Position numbers and translations under genes: made by a program | The notes under the pieces: model-generated | The model's input: only the letters and a program-made list of their open reading frames with translations | Told to the model about the DNA's origin: nothing | The model's database searches: none | In this document: in pieces, positions 6,877 through 12,068 of the stretch | Layout of the letters: each line of letters begins with the position of its first letter | Numbering within the stretch: the first letter of the stretch is position 1 | From: DATKDP01 sp035546335 | GTDB lineage: Bacteria; Acidobacteriota; Thermoanaerobaculia; Gp7-AA8 | Direction: 5' to 3' | Assembly (NCBI GenBank): GCA_035546335.1 | Contig: DATKDP010000100.1 | Span: 1-12,068, forward strand | DNA: 12,068 nucleotides

Positions 6877-7944
6877 ATGGCACGAATCGGAATCATCGGG
6901 ACGGGATGGGGAGCGCGTGTTCAGGTGCCGGCATTTCGCGCGGCAGGACACGAGGTCGTCGCGATTGCCGGACGGCATAGCGACAGGACGAAGACCGTGG
7001 CGGAGAAGCTCGGCGTCGGACGCGCCGCGGCGTCGTGGGAGGAGATCGTCGGGGCGGATGACATCGATCTCGTCACCATCGTCACGCCTCCATCGGAGCA
7101 TCGCGCGATGGCGATCGCTGCGCTCGAAGCGGGCAAGCACGTCGTCAGCGAGAAGCCGACGGCGATGAATGCGCAGGAGGCGGCGGAGATGCTCGCTGCG
7201 GCGGACCGGCGTGAGGGTCAGATTGCCATCATCGATCACGAGCTTCGCTTCCTTCCATCGTGGCTCGCCGCCAGGGAACGGCGAGATGAGATCGGCGCGA
7301 TTCGCCATGCGGAGCTGCGTTACACGAGCCCGAGCCGCGGAGACGCGAATCGTCCCTGGAACTGGTGGAGCGACGCAGCAAAGGGGGGAGGGGTGCTCGG
7401 AGCAATCGGATCGCATCTGGTCGACGCGCTCCGCTATTTCATCGGCGAGGTCGTCGAGGCGCAAGGGGCGCTCGCAACGTTCGTGAGGCAGCGACCGGCG
7501 GAGGAGGGGGAGATGCGCGAGGTCACGACCGACGATTTCGCCGTCGCGACGCTGCGGATGGAGGGAGGCGCTCTCGCGCAGATGACGCTCTCGGTCGTCG
7601 CCGGCGTCGACGAACCGACGACGCTCACATTCCACGGAGAGAAGGGAGCGATGCGGCTCACCGGCGAGATCCTCTCGATGGCACCGCCCGGAGGCGAATG
7701 GCGCGAGGTTTTTCGTGGAGAGGCGAAGGAGATGCCCGGGAACTCGCCGGGCGGTCCGTTCGGCTCGGGAACTCTCCATCTCGCGCGCGCGCTCGAGCGT
7801 GCGATCGATCGAGGCGATCTCGAGGCGCTCGCACCAGCAGCGACGTTCTTCGACGGACTGCAGCAGCAGCGGATCCTCGACGCCATCCGGAGCTCGCATT
7901 CGGCTGGTGGTGCGTGGACGAGCGTGAGAAAGAGTGAAGAGTGA
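6877..7944 (+). CDS. Gfo/Idh/MocA-family NAD(P)-dependent oxidoreductase
   Basis: This 355-residue protein has the usual length and layout of the Gfo/Idh/MocA family. The N-terminal Rossmann fold begins IGIIGTGWGARVQVPAF (GxGxxG at residues 8-13, fit slightly relaxed). VTPPSEH leads to the family signature EKPTAMN with the conserved EKP at 92-94. The C-terminal alpha/beta domain carries GGGVLGAIGSHLVD (170-183), giving the expected His180 and Asp183. The acidic residue often found in the D-x-G-x-H form of this motif is Ala here. Members oxidise or reduce hydroxyls of sugars, inositols and related compounds with NAD(P); the substrate cannot be read from sequence. The ATG at 6877 has GGGAG six bases upstream. 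The last residues (RKSEE) and the TGA stop come from a heptamer tandem array that seems to have replaced the original 3' end. No operon partner is close. Confidence 0.9.
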   Translation: MARIGIIGTGWGARVQVPAFRAAGHEVVAIAGRHSDRTKTVAEKLGVGRAAASWEEIVGADDIDLVTIVTPPSEHRAMAIAALEAGKHVVSEKPTAMNAQEAAEMLAAADRREGQIAIIDHELRFLPSWLAARERRDEIGAIRHAELRYTSPSRGDANRPWNWWSDAAKGGGVLGAIGSHLVDALRYFIGEVVEAQGALATFVRQRPAEEGEMREVTTDDFAVATLRMEGGALAQMTLSVVAGVDEPTTLTFHGEKGAMRLTGEILSMAPPGGEWREVFRGEAKEMPGNSPGGPFGSGTLHLARALERAIDRGDLEALAPAATFFDGLQQQRILDAIRSSHSAGGAWTSVRKSEE

Positions 7945-7960
7945 AGAGTGAAGAGTGAGG
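7933..7960 (+). repeat. Heptamer tandem array 1: AGTGAAG x4
   Basis: There are three exact copies of AGTGAAG and one AGTGAGG. The array overlaps the oxidoreductase 3' end, and the TGA at 7942-7944 is that gene's stop. Because seven is not a multiple of three, the first three units place TGA in all three forward frames (7935, 7942, 7949). A 32-base pure purine run follows at 7957-7988. Confidence 0.9.
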
Positions 7961-7993
7961 AGGGAAGGGGGAAGAGGAAAGGGAAGGGCCGAA

Positions 7994-8021
7994 TGGCAGA
8001 TGGCAGATAGCAGATAGCAGT
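7994..8021 (+). repeat. Heptamer tandem array 2: TGGCAGA/TAGCAGA x4
   Basis: There are two copies of TGGCAGA, one TAGCAGA and a final TAGCAGT, 28 bases in all, the same length as array 1. It begins 33 bases after array 1. The unit sequence is unrelated to the neighbouring arrays. Confidence 0.88.
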
Positions 8022-8034
8022 CCCCATTTACAAT

Positions 8035-8097
8035 CCAGCCTCCAGCCTCCAGCCTCCAGCCTCCAGCCTCCAGCCTCCAGCCTCGAGCCTCGAGCCT
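8035..8097 (+). repeat. Heptamer tandem array 3: CCAGCCT x7 + CGAGCCT x2
   Basis: Nine uninterrupted units of seven bases: seven exact CCAGCCT, then two CGAGCCT. The variant units sit together at one end, as expected from slippage or unequal exchange within the array. It is separated from array 2 by 13 non-repeated bases. Confidence 0.95.
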
Positions 8098-8241
8098 CCG
8101 GGCCGTTTCGCGGGCATAGCGCAGCCTTCTCTGCTGTTGTACCGGTCACTGTAGCCGCGGATCTCTGCGGCGACGAACCCTTGCACTGAATTTCCGTATC
8201 AGTGGAAATCCGCCCTTCCCTCGGGCAAACAGCATGAAAGC
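8098..8241 (+). promoter_or_regulatory. Leader region of the M16 peptidase gene; weak candidate signals only
   Basis: Between the heptamer arrays and the peptidase ribosome binding site I see no clear sigma-70 promoter. TTGCAC (8181-8186) could serve as a -35 but has no good -10 partner. A dyad ATTTCC-(8)-GGAAAT (8190-8209) lies 46 bases before the chosen start and has the size of an operator. A weak 5-bp dyad GCCGC/GCGGC is at 8154-8171. The peptidase promoter presumably lies here, since the preceding gene ends about 300 bases upstream. Confidence 0.25.
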
Positions 8242-8254
8242 AGAAGGAGAATCG

Positions 8255-11116
8255 ATGCGTCGTATTTTCATAGCAGCACTCATGTTCCTCGTCGCAACCG
8301 GTGCGATGGCCCAGCAGAAGCCGGCGTCGAAGCCGGCGGCAACGAGCGCGAGCTCGGACATTCTCCCGTTCAAAGCGACGGAGAAAACCCTTCCCAACGG
8401 TCTGAAGGTGATCGTCGTTCCGACGGGATTTCCCAACATCGTCTCGCTGCAGATCCCGGTCAAGACGGGATCGCGCAACGAGGTCGAGCCTGGCAAGTCG
8501 GGCTTCGCGCACTTTTTCGAGCACATGATGTTCCGCGGCACCGCGAAGTATCCGACCGCGGCCTACCAGGACATCATCACCAACGCGGGAGCGCGGCAGA
8601 ACGCCTACACCACCGATGATTTCACCAACTACCACATCACCTTCGCGAAGGAAGATCTCGAAAAAATGCTCGAGATCGAGGCCGATCGCTTCATGAACCT
8701 CCGGTACTCGGAGGAGGACTTCAAGACCGAGTCGCGAGCGGTCCTCGGCGAGTACAACAAGAACAGCGCGAATCCGTTCAGCAAGCTGTTCGAAGTGCAG
8801 CGCGACAACGCCTTCACGACGCACACCTACAAGCACACGACGATGGGCTTCCTCGCCGACATCGAGGAGATGCCCAATCAGTTCGACTATTCGAAGACCT
8901 TCTTCGACCGCTGGTACCGGCCGGAGAACACGGCGATCATCATCGCGGGCGACGTCGAGCCGGCGAAGGCGATCGCGCTGGTCGAGAAGTACTGGGGCAG
9001 CTGGAAGCGCGGCACCTACAAGGTCGACATCCCGCAGGAGCCGGAGCCGAAGGGGCCGAAGTATGCGCACGTTCCGTGGGATACGCCGACGCTTCCGATC
9101 GTGAGCGTCGGATTCCACGGCCCCGCTTTCTCCGAGACGAACAGAGAGATGGCGGCGGTGAACATGCTCCTCGACGTCTATTTCGGCCAGACGTCCGATC
9201 TGTACAAGAAGCTGGTCGAGCAGGAGCAGAAAGTCGATGTCCTGTTCGCCTTCCAGCCGCTGAACGAGGATCCGTCGCTCATCACCATCGGAGCACGACT
9301 GAAGAACATCGACGATGCGCTCCATGTTCGTCAGGAGATTCTCGAGACCGTGGCGAAGGCGCGCGCCGAGACGCTCCCGGAGCAGCGGCTCGCAGCGGCG
9401 AAGTCCAACGCACGGTACGGGTTCGCTCGAACGCTCGACAACACCGATGCCATCGCCTCGACCCTCGCACGGTTCGTCCGCTACAGCCGCTCGTACGACA
9501 CGCTGAACCAGATCTACCGGCTCTTCGACGCGCTGACCCCTGCCGACCTCAACGCCGGAGCGCGGAAGTGGCTCACCGACAACCGGATGATCGTGACGAC
9601 GCTCTCAACGCAGCCGATGCCTGCGGCGATGGCGCAGATTCCGTCGCTGGCATCCGTTGCGCCGGCCGCGGCGAGCGGAGACGACCTTCGCGTGCTGCGG
9701 CAGGTCTCTCAGCTTCCGCAGCTCAATGTGAAGCTGCTCTTCGAGGTCGGATCGGCGAAAGATCCGAACGGGAAGGAAGGCCTGGCCGTGCTGTCTGCGT
9801 CGATGGTTTCCGATGCGGGATCGAAGGCGATGCGCATCGACGAGATCAACAAGGCGCTCTATCCGATGGCGGGTGGATTCGGGAGCCTCGTCGACAAGGA
9901 GATGACGACGTTCACCGGTTCGATCCACAAAGACAACGCCGCGAAGTTCTTCGACATCGTCCTGCCGCAGCTTCTCGACCCCGGCTACCGGGAAGAGGAC
10001 TTCAAACGGCTCAAAGACCTTCAGCTCAATTCGCTCCGGGTCAACCTTCGCGCCAACAACGAGGAGGAGCTCGGGAAGGAGCGGCTGCAGCAGGTGATCT
10101 TCGCCGGCACCCGGTATGCGCATCCCGTTCTCGGCACCGTTGCCGGAATCGAATCGATCACGCTCGATGACGTCCGGAGCTTCGTCCGCGACAACTACAC
10201 GCGGGCGAATCTGACGATCGGCGTGGCGGGAGACGCGTCCGACGCGACGCTCGCCCGGCTGAAAAGCGAGCTGGCGGCCCTCCCCGCGGGAGGGGCGAAG
10301 ACCGCCGACGCCCTCGAGCCGTTCGCCATCGCAAGGCCGAACGGGATGAAGGTCGACATCATTCAGAAGGAGACGCGCGCGACGGCGATCTCGTTCGGCC
10401 ACCCGATCGAAGTCACGCGCTCGCATCCCGACTTCGTCGCGCTGACCGTTGCGCGGGCATGGCTCGGAGAGCATCGCACCTCGATGTCGCATCTCTACAA
10501 CCGCATACGCGAGATCCGCGGGATGAACTACGGCGATTACGCCTACATCGAGGCGTTCCCGCGCGGCATGTTCCAGTTCTTCCCCGATCCGAACATCGCG
10601 CGACGCAATCAGATCTTCGAAGTGTGGATCCGTCACGTCGCGCCGGAGAACGCGCACATGGCGCTTCGGATCGCCGTGAACGAGCTCGAGAAGTTGATCG
10701 ATGCCGGACTTTCGGCCGAAGACTTCGAGAAGTCACGCGGCTATCTGATGAAGAACGTCTACGTGATGACCTCCACGCAGAACCAGCAGCTCGGCTATGC
10801 GCTCGACTCGCAGTGGTATGGCATTCCGGAGTACACGAAATACATGCGCGATGGGCTTTCCAGGCTGACGGTCGATGACGTGAACCGCGCGGTGAAGAAG
10901 CATCTGTCGGCGAAGAATCTCCATGTGGTGATCATCACGAAGGATGCCGAGGGGCTGAAGCAGCAGCTTGTCAGCGACGCGTTTTCGCCGATAAAGTACG
11001 ATGCGACGAAACCGCAGGAGCTCCTCGACGAAGACAAGGTGATCGGTGCGAAGAAGCTGGCGATCGCCGCAGCGAATGTGCGGATCACTCCGGTCGACGA
11101 GATTTTCGCGAAGTAG
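8255..11116 (+). CDS. Secreted M16-family zinc metallopeptidase (two-module, pitrilysin/PqqL-like)
   Basis: This 953-residue exported protein has a signal peptide at 1-19 (MRRIFIAALMFLVATGAMA, cleavage before QQ) and a Pro/Ala/Ser linker. The first M16 module carries the inverted zinc motif HFFEH (86-90: His86 and His90 ligands, Glu89 catalytic). Glu159 and Glu166 lie in TESRAVLGEY; Glu166 is the expected third ligand. A second, related half (about 490-950) lacks HxxEH but keeps the R752-EIRGMNY759 stretch matching the conserved Arg/Tyr pair of M16 C-terminal domains. So it probably forms a closed clam-shell with one active site that degrades peptides in the periplasm or outside the cell. The length matches tandem M16 proteins such as E. 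coli PqqL. The start at 8255 is preferred over 8234 because AAGGAG (8244-8249) stands five bases before it and the signal peptide then begins correctly. Substrates are unknown. Confidence 0.93.
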   Translation: MRRIFIAALMFLVATGAMAQQKPASKPAATSASSDILPFKATEKTLPNGLKVIVVPTGFPNIVSLQIPVKTGSRNEVEPGKSGFAHFFEHMMFRGTAKYPTAAYQDIITNAGARQNAYTTDDFTNYHITFAKEDLEKMLEIEADRFMNLRYSEEDFKTESRAVLGEYNKNSANPFSKLFEVQRDNAFTTHTYKHTTMGFLADIEEMPNQFDYSKTFFDRWYRPENTAIIIAGDVEPAKAIALVEKYWGSWKRGTYKVDIPQEPEPKGPKYAHVPWDTPTLPIVSVGFHGPAFSETNREMAAVNMLLDVYFGQTSDLYKKLVEQEQKVDVLFAFQPLNEDPSLITIGARLKNIDDALHVRQEILETVAKARAETLPEQRLAAAKSNARYGFARTLDNTDAIASTLARFVRYSRSYDTLNQIYRLFDALTPADLNAGARKWLTDNRMIVTTLSTQPMPAAMAQIPSLASVAPAAASGDDLRVLRQVSQLPQLNVKLLFEVGSAKDPNGKEGLAVLSASMVSDAGSKAMRIDEINKALYPMAGGFGSLVDKEMTTFTGSIHKDNAAKFFDIVLPQLLDPGYREEDFKRLKDLQLNSLRVNLRANNEEELGKERLQQVIFAGTRYAHPVLGTVAGIESITLDDVRSFVRDNYTRANLTIGVAGDASDATLARLKSELAALPAGGAKTADALEPFAIARPNGMKVDIIQKETRATAISFGHPIEVTRSHPDFVALTVARAWLGEHRTSMSHLYNRIREIRGMNYGDYAYIEAFPRGMFQFFPDPNIARRNQIFEVWIRHVAPENAHMALRIAVNELEKLIDAGLSAEDFEKSRGYLMKNVYVMTSTQNQQLGYALDSQWYGIPEYTKYMRDGLSRLTVDDVNRAVKKHLSAKNLHVVIITKDAEGLKQQLVSDAFSPIKYDATKPQELLDEDKVIGAKKLAIAAANVRITPVDEIFAK

Positions 11117-11141
11117 GTGATTCGAGAGGAGCGCCAGGAGC

Positions 11142-11179
11142 GGAGGTGAGTCCCGACCATGACGGCAACGTCTGAATGA
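11142..11179 (+). CDS. Six-codon leader open frame (MTATSE) with strong RBS before the YihY-like gene
   Basis: GGAGGTGAG (11142-11150), nearly the full anti-Shine-Dalgarno match, precedes an ATG at 11159. The frame reads MTATSE and stops at TGA 11177-11179. That stop overlaps the next gene's ATG (11176-11178) as ATGA. The larger gene itself has no ribosome binding site at a usual distance and an in-frame TGA directly before its ATG. Translation of the mini-frame could therefore deliver ribosomes to it. The alternative is a one-base sequencing or assembly error separating a true N-terminus MTATSE from the rest. The listed span includes the ribosome binding site. Confidence 0.45.
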
Positions 11180-12068
11180 GCATCCGCAGCACGACAGCAC
11201 TTCTGAAGGAAGCCGCCCAGGAGTGGAGCTACGACCGCGCTCCTCGCCTGGCGGCAGCCCTTTCGTTCTACACGCTGTTTTCGGTCGCGCCGCTCCTCGT
11301 GATCGCGATCTCGATCGCCGGGCTCGTCTTCGGCGAAGAAGCTGCGCGAGGAGAGATCGTTTCGACGTTCGAACAGGTGCTCGGGCCGATCGCAGCCGCA
11401 GCGCTCGAGCAGCTCATCGCCAATGCGTCGCGTGAGCAGGAAACGGGGCTTCTGGCAACCGTTCTCGGACTCGCGGCACTCCTGTTCGGCGCCTCCCGCG
11501 TCATGGTTCAGCTCAAGGAGGCGCTCAACAGCATCTGGAACATCAGGTCGGAGGCGGGAGGCCGTTTTCTGCGCAGAATCAGAAATCGCTTCCTTTCCTT
11601 CGCCATGGTGCTGGGGGTTGGATTTCTCCTTCTGGTGTCACTTCTCGTCAGCGCCGCGATCTCGACGCTCAGCCATGCCTTAGGCCTTCTCCTCCCGCGT
11701 TCCGTTGCGATCTGGGAGGCGGCGAATCTGATCGCATCGTTCGGCATCATCACCTTGCTCTTCGCTGCCATTTTCCGCTTCATTCCCGACAGGAGAGTGG
11801 CCTGGCGGGATGTATGGCTGGGAGCCGCCTTCGCCTCCCTTCTCTTCGTGCTGGGCAAATCGCTCATCGGCGTCTATCTGGGGAGGAGCGTCCTCGTTTC
11901 TGCCTACGGAGCGGCCGCCTCGCTCGTCGTCCTTCTCCTGTGGATCTACTACTCGTCGATGATTCTCTTTTTCGGCGCCGAGCTCACCGAGGTGTACGCG
12001 CGGCGTCGGAGCGGTGGCCAACAGCGAGCGAGGCCGGGAATCGGGGAGGGTGCGAAGCCGCCGACGCC
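11176..12068 (+). CDS. YihY/BrkB (UPF0761) family membrane protein, 3' end outside window
   Basis: The frame is open from ATG 11176 to the window end (297 codons visible, no stop). The product is an integral inner-membrane protein with about six hydrophobic helices (roughly 25-52, 94-112, 140-164, 180-200, 212-234, 242-264). Family hallmarks are RLAAALSFYTLFSVAPLLV, LFGASRVMVQLKEALNSIW, FRFIPDRRVAWRDVWLGA and WIYYSSMILFFGAELTEVYA. The C-terminal tail after about 270 is basic and low-complexity, and relatives are about 290 residues long, so little is missing. E. coli YihY was once called ribonuclease BN, which is wrong; the family's role is unresolved (transport or envelope function suggested). 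It lies 59 bases after the M16 gene with no visible terminator between them, so the two may be co-transcribed. Its start overlaps a six-codon frame. Confidence 0.88.
   Translation, partial: MSIRSTTALLKEAAQEWSYDRAPRLAAALSFYTLFSVAPLLVIAISIAGLVFGEEAARGEIVSTFEQVLGPIAAAALEQLIANASREQETGLLATVLGLAALLFGASRVMVQLKEALNSIWNIRSEAGGRFLRRIRNRFLSFAMVLGVGFLLLVSLLVSAAISTLSHALGLLLPRSVAIWEAANLIASFGIITLLFAAIFRFIPDRRVAWRDVWLGAAFASLLFVLGKSLIGVYLGRSVLVSAYGAAASLVVLLLWIYYSSMILFFGAELTEVYARRRSGGQQRARPGIGEGAKPPT

Noticed and set aside
6736..7899. Minus-strand frame of 387 codons opposite the oxidoreductase
   Set aside because: It is an Arg-rich antisense shadow of a well-supported gene.
7658..9325. Minus-strand frame of 555 codons spanning the oxidoreductase end, the heptamer arrays and the M16 gene start
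   Set aside because: It reads through tandem repeats and antisense to the HxxEH motif, with low-complexity composition and no domain.
9605..10657. Minus-strand frame of 350 codons opposite the second M16 module
   Set aside because: It is an antisense shadow with biased composition and no family resemblance.
8690..11116. Second active site in the C-terminal half of the M16 protein
   Set aside because: I find no second HxxEH or variant zinc motif; the half keeps only the Arg/Tyr-type structural residues.
2..12068. Defence island, prophage or biosynthetic cluster
   Set aside because: No nuclease, integrase, phage structural, toxin-antitoxin or biosynthetic genes are seen; all coding space is explained by the pilus operon and the three plus-strand genes.

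Overview
This is a GC-rich window (about 60% G+C by eye). It carries one complete minor-pilin (type IV pilus pseudopilin) operon on the minus strand. On the plus strand are three housekeeping or envelope-type genes: a Gfo/Idh/MocA oxidoreductase, a secreted two-module M16 zinc peptidase, and a YihY/BrkB membrane protein cut by the window edge. The type IV pilus system, a secreted M16 peptidase, G+C-rich intergenic hairpin repeats and heptanucleotide tandem arrays fit a Gram-negative, free-living environmental bacterium. Acidobacteriota or a relative is my best guess, but this is inference; no rRNA or marker gene is present to decide it.

Layout. Positions 5968 down to 2 (minus strand) hold four pseudopilin genes in the order PilV-like, PilW-like, PilX-like, FimT/GspH-like. 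Each stop overlaps the next start by four bases (ATGA or GTGA), so the set is almost certainly one translationally coupled transcript. The promoter should lie near 5990-6060. The PilW-like (923 aa) and PilX-like (about 650 aa) proteins are far larger than their textbook relatives. PilW carries a cysteine-rich tail of fibronectin-III/Ig-like modules, so the operon plausibly builds an elaborate adhesive pilus tip. No PilY1 or major pilin lies within the window.

Positions 5969-6876 are a gene-free stretch of about 900 bp. Its distal half contains three copies of a structured repeat, each made of two successive hairpins; two copies also carry a longer shared 5' block. These look like REP/BIME-type dispersed elements.

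Positions 6877-7944 encode the oxidoreductase. Its stop codon lies inside the first of three back-to-back heptamer tandem arrays of different sequence (7933-8097). Positions 8255-11116 encode the exported M16 peptidase. A six-codon open frame with a very strong ribosome binding site (11159-11179) then overlaps by ATGA the start of the YihY/BrkB gene (11176 to the window end). The pilus operon and the plus-strand genes show no obvious functional connection.
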